Source: Metallibacterium scheffleri | GTDB lineage: Bacteria; Pseudomonadota; Gammaproteobacteria; Xanthomonadales; Rhodanobacteraceae | Length of the DNA stretch: 64,000 nt | Assembly (NCBI RefSeq): GCF_002077135.1 | Contig: NZ_LDOS01000002.1 | Coordinates: 1,885,865-1,949,864, forward strand | Direction of reading: 5' to 3' | In this document: positions 1 through 9,509 of the stretch, piece after piece | Position numbering within the stretch: position 1 is the stretch's first letter | How the letters are laid out: each line of letters opens with the position of its first letter | Program-made: the position numbers and the translations under genes | The notes under the pieces: generated by a model | What the model was told of the DNA's origin: nothing | The model's input: the letters and a program-made list of their open reading frames with translations, nothing else | Database searches by the model: none

Positions 1-2
1 TA

Positions 3-3000
3 TTCACCGACCCGGACCGCGCACGGCCCGCCGTGCAACTGCTGTCGAACGGGCGTTATCACGTGATGGTCAGCAGCGCGGGTGGAGGCTACAGCCGCCA
101 TCGCGACATGGCGGTGACGCGCTGGCGCGAAGACATCAGCCGCGACGACGCCGGCGCGTTTTGCTATTTGCGCGATGCCAGCAGCGGTGTGTTCTGGTCC
201 AGTGCGCATCAGCCTGCGCGCGCGGCACTCAAATCCTACGAGGCGATCTTTTCCGACGCCCGCGCCGAGTTCCGCACGCGCACGCAGGATTTCGATACGC
301 ACACCGAAATCGTCGTCTCACCCGAGGACGATATCGAGCTGCGACGCTTGCGCGTGACCAACCGCAGCCGCACCCGACGCAGCATCGAGATCACCAGCTA
401 TGCCGAGGTGGTGCTGGCGCCGGCGCTGGCCGATGCCATGCACCCGGCCTTCAGCAAGCTGTTCGTGCAGACCGAATTGGTGCGAGCGCTGCAGGCCATC
501 GTCTGCACCCGGCGCCCGCGCTCCAGCAGCGAACGAGTGCCGTGGATGTGTCATCTGCTGGCCGTGCACGATGCCCACATCGACGAAATTTCGTACGAGA
601 CCGACCGCGCCCGCTTCATCGGCCGAGGCCGCAGCGCGGCCGATCCGCTGGCGATGGACAGCGCGAACCAGCCTGCGCGCGCGCTATCCAACAGCGCAGG
701 GTCGGTGCTCGACCCGATCGTCGCCATCCGCTGCCGCATCACCCTCGAACCCGAGCAATCGGCGCTGGTCGATCTGGTCACCGGTGTGGGTGATAGCCGC
801 GACGCCTGTCTGCACCTGATCGAAAAATACCGCGACCGGCATCTGGCCGACCGCGTGTTCGATCTGGCCTGGACGCATAGCCAGGTGATGCTGCGCCAGC
901 TCAACACCAGCCAGGTGGATGCACAGTTGTACGAAGAAATGGCCGCCGGCCTGCTGTATGCCAACGCGTCACTGCGCGCCGAGGCCGGCATCCTGCGCGC
1001 CAATCGGCGCGGTCAGTCGGGTTTGTGGGGGCAGGCCATTTCCGGCGACCTGCCCATCGTGCTGCTGCACATCGCCGACCCGGCGAATATCGAACTGGTG
1101 CGGCAACTGGTGCAGGCGCATGCCTACTGGCGGCTCAAAGGCCTGGCGGTGGATCTGGTGATCTGGAACGAGGACCACGCCGGCTACCGGCAGCAATTGC
1201 AGGACCAGATCATGGGGCTGATTTCTTCCGGTGTGGAAGCCAGCCTGGTCGACCGTCCCGGTGGCATTTTCGTGCGCCCGGCGCAGCAGATTTCCAACGA
1301 AGACCGCATCCTGGTGCAGTCCGCTGCGCGCGTGGTGCTGAGCGACAGCCGCGGCACGCTGGCCGAACAGGTCGGGCGCCGGCGCCTGCAAAAGCAGCCC
1401 GAGACCTTGCTGCCGGCACGCACGCGACCGCTGGAATCCAATCACCCGGGCGACACACCGGTCACCGCGGCCGCACCTGCCGATGCGCTGTTGCTGGACA
1501 ATCCCTGCGGCGGCTTCAGCGTCGATGGCCGCGAATATGTGATCGACCTGGCGGCGGGACAGAACACCCCCGCGCCGTGGGCCAACGTGCTGGCCAATGC
1601 GCAGTTCGGCACGGTGATCTCGGAGAGCGGCGGCGCCTACACCTGGGGCGAGAACGCGCACGAATTCCGCCTCACGCCATGGCACAACGACCCGGTGACC
1701 GACGCCAGCGGCGAAGCCCTGTATGTGCGCGACGAAGAGAGTGGCCATTCCTGGTCGCCCACGCCGCTGCCCCGGCGTGGCGAAGGCGCATATCGCACCC
1801 GCCACGGCTTCGGCTACAGCGTGTTCGAGCACAGCGAAGACGGCATCCGCACCGAGTTGTGGGTGTATGTGGCGCTGGACGCGGCGGTGAAGTTCTCGGT
1901 GCTGAAGGTGCGCAATGTCTCCGGACGCGCGCGCCGCCTGTCGGCGACCGGCTATGTCGAATGGGTGCTCGGAGATCTGCGCGAGAAAACCGCCATGCAT
2001 GTGGTCACCGAGTCCGACCCGGTGACCGGTGCCTTGTTCGCGCGCAATGCCTACAACACCGAATTCGCCGGTCGTGTGGCGTTTTTCGATGTCGACAACC
2101 CGGCGCGCAGCGTGACCGGCGACCGCAGTGAATTCATCGGCCGCAATGGCGCCCTGCGCGACCCGGCGGCGCTGCGCAACGCGCGGTTATCCGGGCAAGT
2201 CGGCGCGGCGCTGGACCCATGCGCGGCCATCCAGATTCCCTTCGATCTGGGCGCGGGCGACACGCGTGAAATCATCTTCCGCTTGGGCGTGGCCGAGAGC
2301 CCCAAGGCCGCCAGCGCGCTGGTGCAGCGCTGTCGCGGACTGGGCACGGCGGCCACCACGCTCGACGCCGTACGCGAGCACTGGCGCAGCACGCTGGGCG
2401 CGGTGCAGGTGCGCACGCCCGACCCGGCGCTCGACGTGCTGGTCAACGGCTGGCTGCTGTACCAGGTGATCGCCTGCCGCTTTCTCGCGCGCAGCGGCTA
2501 CTACCAGTCGGGCGGCGCCATCGGCTTCCGCGACCAGTTGCAAGACGCCATGGCGATGATCCACGCCCAGCCCGATGCGGTGCGCCAGCATCTGCTGCTG
2601 TGCGCGGCGCACCAGTTCAGCCAAGGCGACGTGCAGCACTGGTGGCATCCGCCGCTGGACCGCGGCGTGCGCACGCGCTGCTCCGACGATTACCTGTGGC
2701 TGCCGCTATGCGTCAGCCGCTACGTGCAGATCACCGGCGACCACGGCGTGCTCGACGAGATCGCGCCTTATCTGGAAGGCCGTGCCGTCAACCTCGACGA
2801 AGAAGCCTATTACGACCGCCCCACGCGTTCGGAGCGACGTGAGTCGCTGTACCAGCATTGCGTGCGCGCCATCGAGCACAGCATGCCGCGCGGCGCGCAT
2901 GGTCTGCCGCTGATGGGCACGGGCGACTGGAACGACGGCATGAACCGCGTCGGCGAGCAGGGCCGTGGCGAAAGCGTCTGGCTCGGTTTTTTCCTGCACG

Positions 3001-3890
3001 ACGTATTGCTGCGCTTCGTGCCACTGGCGCAGGCGCGGGGCGACGCCGCGTTCGCCGCGCGCTGCACGGCCACGGCTGCCGCGCTGCGCAGCAACCTCGA
3101 CCAGCATGGCTGGGATGGCGCCTGGTACCGCCGCGCCTACTTCGATGACGGCACGCCGCTGGGCACGGCGGGCGGCGCGGAATGCCAGATCGACGCCATC
3201 GCGCAGAGCTGGGCCGTGCTGTCCGGCGCCGCCGACGCAGACCGCCAGCGGCAGGCGATGGACGCGCTCGACCAGCGTCTGGTGCGCCGCGATGCCGGGC
3301 TGGTGCAATTGCTCGACCCGCCGTTCGAAAACACCCCGCTCGACCCCGGCTACATCAAGGGCTATGTGCCCGGCGTGCGCGAGAACGGCGGCCAGTACAC
3401 GCATGCCGCGGTCTGGGCGGCCATGGCCTTCGCGGAACTCGGCGACGCCGCGCGCGCCTGGGAACTGCTGGGCATGCTCAACCCGGTCCAGCACGCTCGC
3501 AGCGCTGCCGACATCGAGCGCTACAAGGTCGAGCCCTATGTCATGACCGCTGACGTGTACGCCGCTCCAGCTCATGTCGGGCGCGGCGGCTGGAGCTGGT
3601 ACACCGGCTCGGCCGGCTGGATGTACCGCCTGATCGTGGAATCACTGCTGGGTCTGCGCCGCGAGGGTGCGCGCCTGCGCATCGTCCCGGTCATGCCCGC
3701 CGACTGGCATTTCTTCGAGCTGGATTACCGTTATCGCGGCACCCGCTACCACATCACCGTATTGCAGGCGGGCGCTGGCGACAGCGACGAGTTGCGCCTG
3801 GATGGCGTGATTCAGGAATCATCGAGCATTGTGCTGCATGACGATGGCCTGGAACATCGGGTCGAGATCCGTCAACGACGCGCAATTTAG
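3..3890 (+). CDS. Cyclic beta-1,2-glucan synthase-like protein, GH94 C-terminal half (gene open at left edge)
   Basis: The frame is open from base 3, so this is the 3' part of a longer gene; the first GTG, at 33, is probably internal. The visible 1,290 or so residues contain two tandem GT36/GH94 beta-sandwich units (one opening with VQLLSNGRYHVMV, the second near residues 510-750) followed by an alpha/alpha-barrel phosphorylase domain. That domain has the GH94 catalytic motif TGDWNDGMN (about residue 965 counted from base 33). This layout matches the C-terminal half of cyclic beta-1,2-glucan synthases (NdvB/ChvB type), where the membrane GT84 domain comes first and the GH94 domain controls chain length. 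The GT84 part is outside the window, so the full architecture is inferred. A free-standing GH94 protein (GT84-type protein would be off-window) is the alternative. The family assignment is firm; the substrate follows from family and neighbours. Confidence 0.85.
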   Translation, partial: FTDPDRARPAVQLLSNGRYHVMVSSAGGGYSRHRDMAVTRWREDISRDDAGAFCYLRDASSGVFWSSAHQPARAALKSYEAIFSDARAEFRTRTQDFDTHTEIVVSPEDDIELRRLRVTNRSRTRRSIEITSYAEVVLAPALADAMHPAFSKLFVQTELVRALQAIVCTRRPRSSSERVPWMCHLLAVHDAHIDEISYETDRARFIGRGRSAADPLAMDSANQPARALSNSAGSVLDPIVAIRCRITLEPEQSALVDLVTGVGDSRDACLHLIEKYRDRHLADRVFDLAWTHSQVMLRQLNTSQVDAQLYEEMAAGLLYANASLRAEAGILRANRRGQSGLWGQAISGDLPIVLLHIADPANIELVRQLVQAHAYWRLKGLAVDLVIWNEDHAGYRQQLQDQIMGLISSGVEASLVDRPGGIFVRPAQQISNEDRILVQSAARVVLSDSRGTLAEQVGRRRLQKQPETLLPARTRPLESNHPGDTPVTAAAPADALLLDNPCGGFSVDGREYVIDLAAGQNTPAPWANVLANAQFGTVISESGGAYTWGENAHEFRLTPWHNDPVTDASGEALYVRDEESGHSWSPTPLPRRGEGAYRTRHGFGYSVFEHSEDGIRTELWVYVALDAAVKFSVLKVRNVSGRARRLSATGYVEWVLGDLREKTAMHVVTESDPVTGALFARNAYNTEFAGRVAFFDVDNPARSVTGDRSEFIGRNGALRDPAALRNARLSGQVGAALDPCAAIQIPFDLGAGDTREIIFRLGVAESPKAASALVQRCRGLGTAATTLDAVREHWRSTLGAVQVRTPDPALDVLVNGWLLYQVIACRFLARSGYYQSGGAIGFRDQLQDAMAMIHAQPDAVRQHLLLCAAHQFSQGDVQHWWHPPLDRGVRTRCSDDYLWLPLCVSRYVQITGDHGVLDEIAPYLEGRAVNLDEEAYYDRPTRSERRESLYQHCVRAIEHSMPRGAHGLPLMGTGDWNDGMNRVGEQGRGESVWLGFFLHDVLLRFVPLAQARGDAAFAARCTATAAALRSNLDQHGWDGAWYRRAYFDDGTPLGTAGGAECQIDAIAQSWAVLSGAADADRQRQAMDALDQRLVRRDAGLVQLLDPPFENTPLDPGYIKGYVPGVRENGGQYTHAAVWAAMAFAELGDAARAWELLGMLNPVQHARSAADIERYKVEPYVMTADVYAAPAHVGRGGWSWYTGSAGWMYRLIVESLLGLRREGARLRIVPVMPADWHFFELDYRYRGTRYHITVLQAGAGDSDELRLDGVIQESSSIVLHDDGLEHRVEIRQRRAI

Positions 3891-4018
3891 GATCCGGTCC
3901 ATGACGTCTATCCAGCCGGGATATCCGCGCGCGGTCAGGGTGCCGTCCTTGCTGATCAGCCTCACGTTCGGCATCGAGATGAAACACGCACTTTTCGGCA
4001 ACGCAGGAGCGCAACATC

Positions 4019-4231
4019 ATGACCATGATCCACGCACAAGCGGATGAAGATTCGCCCTGCAAGCGGCGTTCCGGCGATGCCATGGTGGGCGACGGCGCGC
4101 TGTTCACCCGTGAGGACGCGGTCGACGCCGCCTGGACGGTGGTCGGTCCCGTACTCGCGACCCATCCCCGCGCTGTTCTCTACCGGCGCGGCGGCTGGCA
4201 CAACCCGATGCCGGAGCGGGCCCGGGCATGA
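4019..4231 (+). pseudogene. zwf: Remnant of glucose-6-phosphate dehydrogenase (C-terminal fragment)
   Basis: This 70-residue reading frame contains GDAMVGDGALFTREDAVDAA followed by WTVVGPVL and ends near GGWHNPMPE. These are recognisable as the extreme C-terminus of glucose-6-phosphate dehydrogenases (family pattern: DAM-GD-TLFTR-DEVEAAW-VVDP-L, later G-W-HNP in some members). The roughly 400 residues that should precede it are absent, and the usual GSWGPKEAD stretch between the two matches is missing too. This therefore looks like the scar of a deletion. The fragment has an AGGAG site before ATG 4019 and overlaps the next gene by ATGA, so it may still be translated and couple ribosomes into the HAD gene. 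No other zwf copy is visible in the window. The match is by eye. Confidence 0.6.
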
Positions 4232-4968
4232 ACGCAACCGACCCCGTCGTGGTTCTGCTCGATGTCGACAACACCCTGCTCGACAACGATCGCTTCGCCG
4301 CCGAACTCACGGCGCGGCTCGAGCATGACTTCGGCAAGGCCGGGCGCGAACGCTACTGGTCGATCTATGCCGGCCTGCGCGAGCAGCATGGCTATGCCGA
4401 TTATCTGGGCGCCTTGCAGGATTTCCGCGCCACCAGCGCTGACGAGCCGGCGCTGCTGCAGATCTCGGCTTTCCTGCTGGACTACCCCTTCCGCGAGCGC
4501 CTGTATCCGCGCGCATTGGCGGCGATCGAACATCTGCGCACGCTGGGCACGGCGGTGATTCTTTCGGATGGCGACATCGTGTTCCAGCCGCGCAAGATTC
4601 AGCGCTCCGGGCTGTGGGACGCGGTCGCTGGCCGGGTGCTGGTGTATGTGCACAAGGAACGCATGCTCGAGGCGATCCAGCAGCGTTTCCCCGCTGCGCA
4701 CTACGTAATGGTCGACGATAAACCGCAGTTGCTGGCTGCGGCGAAACGCGTCCTGGGCGATCGCCTGACCACCCTTTTCGTGCGCCAAGGCCACTACGCC
4801 GATGCTTTGCAGCGTGCCGTGATCGACCCTGCGCCCGATGTGATCATCGAACGCATCGGTGATCTGTGTGAACTCGCGTTGCGCGACTTGCATGGCCTCC
4901 GGAAGAGAGCGGTGGCGGCTGCGGCGCTAGCGGCGACGACGCGGGGATCGTCAGCGGAGCCCACATGA
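4228..4968 (+). CDS. HAD-superfamily hydrolase (probable sugar-phosphate phosphatase)
   Basis: This 246-residue protein has all four haloacid-dehalogenase motifs. Motif I is DVDNTLL (about residues 11-17) with the nucleophile Asp, motif II is the Ser in ILSDGD, motif III is a Lys in the middle of the chain, and motif IV is MVDDK. A helical cap lies between motifs I and II. Such enzymes are soluble magnesium-dependent phosphatases. The neighbours (phosphoglucomutase, phosphoketolase) suggest a sugar phosphate substrate, but HAD specificity cannot be read from sequence. The ATG overlaps the zwf remnant by four bases (ATGA). The last 30 residues are Ala/Arg-rich and probably disordered. Confidence 0.8.
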   Translation: MNATDPVVVLLDVDNTLLDNDRFAAELTARLEHDFGKAGRERYWSIYAGLREQHGYADYLGALQDFRATSADEPALLQISAFLLDYPFRERLYPRALAAIEHLRTLGTAVILSDGDIVFQPRKIQRSGLWDAVAGRVLVYVHKERMLEAIQQRFPAAHYVMVDDKPQLLAAAKRVLGDRLTTLFVRQGHYADALQRAVIDPAPDVIIERIGDLCELALRDLHGLRKRAVAAAALAATTRGSSAEPT

Positions 4969-5117
4969 ATCCGAACCGGACACCGCACGAAATCGGCCAG
5001 CGTTCCTGGCTGCGCAATGGCACCTGCATGGTGCGCGGCAGCGGCTGCCTGCGTCGCCATTGCTGCACTCATGCGCTGATCCGGCGCGATCGCCCACTGC
5101 AGGAGACTCGCGCATGA
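4965..5117 (+). CDS. Small ORF bridging HAD gene and pgm (doubtful)
   Basis: A 50-codon frame starts with an ATG that overlaps the HAD stop (ATGA) and ends with a TGA that overlaps the pgm start (ATGA again). It would give a basic, Cys- and Arg-rich peptide starting [11 protein letters not shown]. The two exact junction overlaps are the only argument for translation: there is no recognisable domain, and the residue composition looks like out-of-frame GC-rich DNA. It may act only as a translational bridge, or be chance. Confidence 0.2.
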   Translation: MNPNRTPHEIGQRSWLRNGTCMVRGSGCLRRHCCTHALIRRDRPLQETRA

Positions 5118-6763
5118 GCACGATGATCAGTCCGCTGGCGGGCAAGCCCGCGCCGCAGTCGCTGCTGGTCGATGTGCCGAAGCTGCTCGCCGCCTATGCC
5201 GATCTGCGTCCCGATCCCGCGCTGCCGGCGCAGCGCGTCGCCTTCGGCACGTCCGGACACCGCGGTAACTCGTTCGCGCGCAGCTTCAATGAGTGGCATG
5301 TGCTGGCGATCAGCCAGGCGATCTGCGACTACCGCAAGAACCAGGGTATCGATGGCCCGCTGTACATCGGATTGGATACGCATGCGCTGTCGCAGCCGGC
5401 GTTCGAGAGCGCGCTCGAGGTGCTGGCCGCCAACGGCGTGGCGACGCTGATCGCCAGGGGCGGCGAATTCACCCCGACGCCGGTGATCTCGCATGCGATC
5501 CTGGCCTATAACCGCGGCCGCAGCGCGGGGCTGGCCGATGGCATCGTCATCACGCCCTCGCACAATCCACCTGACAACGGCGGTTTCAAGTACAACCCGC
5601 CCAACGGCGGCCCGGCTGATACCGTCATCACCGGCGTCATCCAGGACCGCGCCAATGCGTTGCTCAGGGACGGACTCAAGACGGTGCGCCGCATGCCATT
5701 CGCGCAGGCGCGGCGCGCCGACACGACGCGCGAGCACGATTTTCTCGGTGCCTACGTGAGCGATCTCGGGCACATGATCGACTTCGACGCGATCCGCGGC
5801 GCCGGCATCCACATGGGCGTCGATCCGCTGGGTGGCGCCGGCGTGCACTACTGGGCACCGATCGCGCAGCGTTACCAACTCGACCTCACCGTGGTCAGCA
5901 CGGAGGTCGATCCGACCTTCCGTTTCATGACGCTGGACTGGGATGGCAAGATCCGCATGGATCCGTCGTCGTCGTATGCGATGCAGCGGCTGATCGGCCT
6001 GAAGGATCACTACGACGTGGCCTTCGCCTGCGACACCGACCACGATCGTCACGGCATCGTGACCCGTGCCGGCTTGCTGGCACCGAACCATTACTTCGCG
6101 GTGCTGATCGACTATCTGTTCCGGCAGCGGCCGCAGTGGAGCAGCACCGCCGCGATCGGCAAGACCGTGGTCAGCACGGCGCTGATCGACCGCGTGGCGC
6201 AGCGGCTGGGGCGCAACCTCTACGAGGTGCCGGTCGGCTTCAAATGGTTCGTCGACGGCCTGTTCGACGGCAGCCTCGGTTTCGGTGGCGAGGAAAGCGC
6301 CGGCGCCTCGTTCCTGCGCCGGGACGGAACGGTGTGGACCACCGACAAGGACGGCATCGTCCCGGCACTGCTGTCGGCGGAGATCACCGCGCGCAGCGGC
6401 CGCGATCCCGCCGAGCTGTATCGCACCCTCGTCGGCGAGCTGGGCGAACCGCTGGCCGACCGCGTCGAGGCACCGGCGAGCGCGCAGCAGAAGTCACGGC
6501 TGGCGAAGCTGTCGCCAAAGCAAGTGCAGAGCACCCGGTTGGCCGGCGAGAAGGTCATCGACGTGCTCGATCATGCACCGGGCAACAACGCCGCGATCGG
6601 CGGCATCAAGGTATCCACCGCCAGCGGCTGGTTCGCCGCGCGCCCATCCGGCACCGAAGACATCTACAAGATCTACGCCGAGAGTTTCAGGGACCAGGCG
6701 CACCTGCAGGCGATCCTGCAGGAAGCGCAAACCATCGTCGACGCCGCGCTGAGCGCACGCTAG
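5114..6763 (+). CDS. pgm: Phosphoglucomutase (alpha-D-glucose-phosphate specific)
   Basis: The enzyme interconverts glucose-1-phosphate and glucose-6-phosphate in the cytoplasm. The 549-residue product matches the length of E. coli Pgm. It shows the FGTSGHRG substrate loop near residue 40, the active phosphoserine in [11 protein letters not shown] (Ser149), the metal loop CDTDHDRHG (about 306-314), the sugar-binding GGEESAG loop and the C-terminal phosphate-binding RPSGTED. ATG 5114 is preferred over the upstream in-frame ATG 5060 because AGGAG lies 8 bases before it and the protein then starts as the family does ([13 protein letters not shown]). In this block it would take up glucose-1-phosphate released by a GH94 phosphorylase. 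Confidence 0.95.
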   Translation: MSTMISPLAGKPAPQSLLVDVPKLLAAYADLRPDPALPAQRVAFGTSGHRGNSFARSFNEWHVLAISQAICDYRKNQGIDGPLYIGLDTHALSQPAFESALEVLAANGVATLIARGGEFTPTPVISHAILAYNRGRSAGLADGIVITPSHNPPDNGGFKYNPPNGGPADTVITGVIQDRANALLRDGLKTVRRMPFAQARRADTTREHDFLGAYVSDLGHMIDFDAIRGAGIHMGVDPLGGAGVHYWAPIAQRYQLDLTVVSTEVDPTFRFMTLDWDGKIRMDPSSSYAMQRLIGLKDHYDVAFACDTDHDRHGIVTRAGLLAPNHYFAVLIDYLFRQRPQWSSTAAIGKTVVSTALIDRVAQRLGRNLYEVPVGFKWFVDGLFDGSLGFGGEESAGASFLRRDGTVWTTDKDGIVPALLSAEITARSGRDPAELYRTLVGELGEPLADRVEAPASAQQKSRLAKLSPKQVQSTRLAGEKVIDVLDHAPGNNAAIGGIKVSTASGWFAARPSGTEDIYKIYAESFRDQAHLQAILQEAQTIVDAALSAR

Positions 6764-6987
6764 CGCACAGACGACGCGGCGTTTCTCGGCACAATGCAGG
6801 CTGCGCTTGCCATTCGCGGTTCTAACTGTGCCGTGTTGCGTGGCGCATGGAATTCGCGGCATGTCCATGTGGCCGAGCGCATTCAATGCCGGGTACGTAT
6901 CGACGACCGACACCCGCAGTGACGCCAACCGTCGCTCACGCCGCGTGTCGCCCATGCCATCCATTTCAGTTGCCGGGAATCCGATCC

Positions 6988-9366
6988 ATGCAAACACCCA
7001 CACTCTCGACCGATTTGCTGCAGCGCATGGACGCCTACTGGCGTGCCGCCAATTACCTCGCGGTCGGCCAGATTTTCCTGTGCGACAACCCGCTGCTGAA
7101 GCGGCCGCTGGCGCTGGCGGACGTGAAGCACATGCTGCTCGGCCACTGGGGCACGACGCCGGGACAGAACTTCATCTACGTGCATCTGAACCGGCTCATC
7201 AAGCAGTACGACCTCGACATGATCTACGTCTCCGGCCCCGGCCACGGCGGCCCGGCGGTGGTCGGCAACACCTATCTGGAAGGCACCTACAGCGAGATCT
7301 ATCCCGACATCAGCCAGGACGAAGCCGGGCTGCAAAAGCTGTTCAAGCAGTTTTCGTTTCCAGGTGGCATACCCAGCCACGCCTCGCCGGAGTGCCCCGG
7401 CTCGATCCACGAAGGCGGCGAACTGGGCTACTCGCTCAGCCACTCGTTCGGCGCGGTGTTCGACAACCCCGGCCTGATCGTCGCCTGCGTCATTGGCGAT
7501 GGCGAGGCCGAAACCGGACCGCTGGCCACGGCGTGGCACTCCAACAAGTTTCTCGATGCGGCGACCGATGGCGCGGTGTTGCCGATCCTGCATCTGAACG
7601 GCTACAAGATTTCCAACCCGACCGTGCTCGCGCGCATCAGCCACGAGGAACTGGAGCAGTTGCTGCGCGGCTACGGCTGGACGCCGATCTTTGTCGAGGG
7701 TGACGAGCCGGCGCTGATGCACGAGGCGATGGCGACCGCGCTGGACACGGCGCTGGGGCAGATCAGGGCGATCCAGCGCGACGCCCGCGAGGACGGCAAT
7801 TTCATGCGCGCGCGCTGGCCAATGATCGTGCTCAGGTCACCCAAGGGCTGGACCGGACCGAAGATGGTCGATGGCCTGCCGGTGGAAGGCACCTTCCGCG
7901 CGCACCAGGTACCGATCGCGATATCGGCCACGACGCCGCCCGAACACCTGCAGCAGCTCGAAGCTTGGCTGCGCAGCTATCGCCCCGAGGAACTGTTCGA
8001 CGCGCACGGCCGGTTGCGCCCGGAGCTGGCCGAACTGGCGCCCGAGGGCACGCGACGCATGGGCGCCAATCCGCATGCCAACGGCGGCATGCTGCTGCGT
8101 GACCTGCGCATGCCCGATTTCCGCGACTACGCCTGCGCCGTAGCGCAGCCCGGCGTACCCGGCATCGGCGATACCCACGTGCTCGGCCCTTTCCTGCGCG
8201 ACGTGGCGCTGCGCAATGGCGCGCAGCGCAATTTCCGCGTATTCGGCCCGGACGAAACCCTGTCCAACGGGCTGGAGTCTCTGTTCGAGGTCACCACGCG
8301 CCAGTGGGATGCCATCACCGTGCCGAACGATCAATGGCTGGCCTCCAGTGGACGCGTGCTTGACTCGATGCTCAGCGAACACCAGTGCGAGGGTTGGCTG
8401 GAGGGTTACCTGCTGACCGGCCGCCACGGCCTGTTCAATTGCTACGAGGCGTTCATCCACATCGTCGATTCGATGTTCAACCAGCACGCCAAGTGGCTGC
8501 AAGTCACCTCGCGCCTGCCCTGGCGACGCAAGATCGCCTCGCTCAATTACCTGCTGGCCTCGCATGTCTGGCAGCAGGACCACAACGGCTTCACGCACCA
8601 GGATCCAGGTTTCATCGATGTGGTGATGAACAAGAAAGCCGGCGTCGTGCGCGTTTACTTCCCGCCGGACGCCAACTGCCTGCTGTCGGTGATGGATCAC
8701 TGCCTGCGCAGCCGCCACTACGTCAACGTGATCGTCGCGGGCAAGCACCCGGCGCCGCAGTGGCTGGACATGGACGCCGCGGTCAAGCATTGCGCCGAGG
8801 GTATCGGCATCTGGCAATGGGCCAGCAACGATCAGCAGGGGGCCGCGCCGGACGTGGTGATGGCCTGCTGCGGCGATGTGCCCACGCAGGAAACCCTGGC
8901 CGCCGTATCGATCCTGCGCGAGCACCTGCCCGCGCTGAAGATCCGCGTGGTCAACGTGGTCGACCTGATGCGCCTGCAACCGCAAAGCGAGCACCCGCAT
9001 GGTTTGAGCGACATCGATTTCGACGCGCTGTTCACCGCGGACAAGCCGGTCATCTTCGCCTTCCACGCCTACCCGTGGCTGATTCACCGGCTGACCTATC
9101 GCCGCACCAACCACCACAACATCCACGTCCGTGGCTACAAGGAAGAAGGCACCATCACCACGCCATTCGACATGACGGTGCTGAACGATCTGGACCGTTT
9201 CCATCTGGTGATGGACGTGATCGAGCGCCTGCCGCAGACCGGCGACCAAGGCGTGTACCTGAAGCAGCAACTCGCGGACAAGCTGATCGAGCACAAACGC
9301 TACATCGACCAGCATGGCCAGGACATGCCCGAAATCCGCAACTGGACATGGACCCATCCGCAATGA
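6988..9366 (+). CDS. xfp: Phosphoketolase (xylulose-5-P / fructose-6-P type)
   Basis: This thiamine-diphosphate enzyme splits xylulose-5-phosphate and/or fructose-6-phosphate with inorganic phosphate to acetyl phosphate plus a shorter sugar phosphate. The 792-residue protein is of normal family length. Diagnostic stretches are the N-terminal [15 protein letters not shown], the family signature GPGHGGP, the ThDP motif starting GDGEAETG, the [16 protein letters not shown] segment and the C-terminal [17 protein letters not shown] 6988 is chosen because conserved sequence starts there; the longer frame from 6847 adds a Cys/Pro-rich leader unlike the family. A clear Shine-Dalgarno is lacking (CGGGAA at about 6974). 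Dual or single substrate specificity cannot be decided. The 224 bp before it hold no other gene I can support. Confidence 0.93.
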   Translation: MQTPTLSTDLLQRMDAYWRAANYLAVGQIFLCDNPLLKRPLALADVKHMLLGHWGTTPGQNFIYVHLNRLIKQYDLDMIYVSGPGHGGPAVVGNTYLEGTYSEIYPDISQDEAGLQKLFKQFSFPGGIPSHASPECPGSIHEGGELGYSLSHSFGAVFDNPGLIVACVIGDGEAETGPLATAWHSNKFLDAATDGAVLPILHLNGYKISNPTVLARISHEELEQLLRGYGWTPIFVEGDEPALMHEAMATALDTALGQIRAIQRDAREDGNFMRARWPMIVLRSPKGWTGPKMVDGLPVEGTFRAHQVPIAISATTPPEHLQQLEAWLRSYRPEELFDAHGRLRPELAELAPEGTRRMGANPHANGGMLLRDLRMPDFRDYACAVAQPGVPGIGDTHVLGPFLRDVALRNGAQRNFRVFGPDETLSNGLESLFEVTTRQWDAITVPNDQWLASSGRVLDSMLSEHQCEGWLEGYLLTGRHGLFNCYEAFIHIVDSMFNQHAKWLQVTSRLPWRRKIASLNYLLASHVWQQDHNGFTHQDPGFIDVVMNKKAGVVRVYFPPDANCLLSVMDHCLRSRHYVNVIVAGKHPAPQWLDMDAAVKHCAEGIGIWQWASNDQQGAAPDVVMACCGDVPTQETLAAVSILREHLPALKIRVVNVVDLMRLQPQSEHPHGLSDIDFDALFTADKPVIFAFHAYPWLIHRLTYRRTNHHNIHVRGYKEEGTITTPFDMTVLNDLDRFHLVMDVIERLPQTGDQGVYLKQQLADKLIEHKRYIDQHGQDMPEIRNWTWTHPQ

Positions 9367-9509
9367 ACGCGCCGGTGGTGTCCACGGGCGTTCAATGAAC
9401 TCGGCATGGCGTATCCCATGATCATCGGAAAACGCCGCCGTGAACCGGAATCCATCCGCCGGCAGCTCAAAGAATGACCGAATGAATGCGTGCCCCGGAC
9501 AGTCACTCT

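Noticed and set aside
3819..4001. Minus-strand ORF spanning the end of the GH94 gene
   Set aside because: Mostly antisense to GH94; no ribosome site or family resemblance.
9364..9402. Inverted repeat around the phosphoketolase stop (TGAACGC...GCGTTCA) as a terminator
   Set aside because: The stem is short with a long loop and no U-run; it is not strong enough to list.
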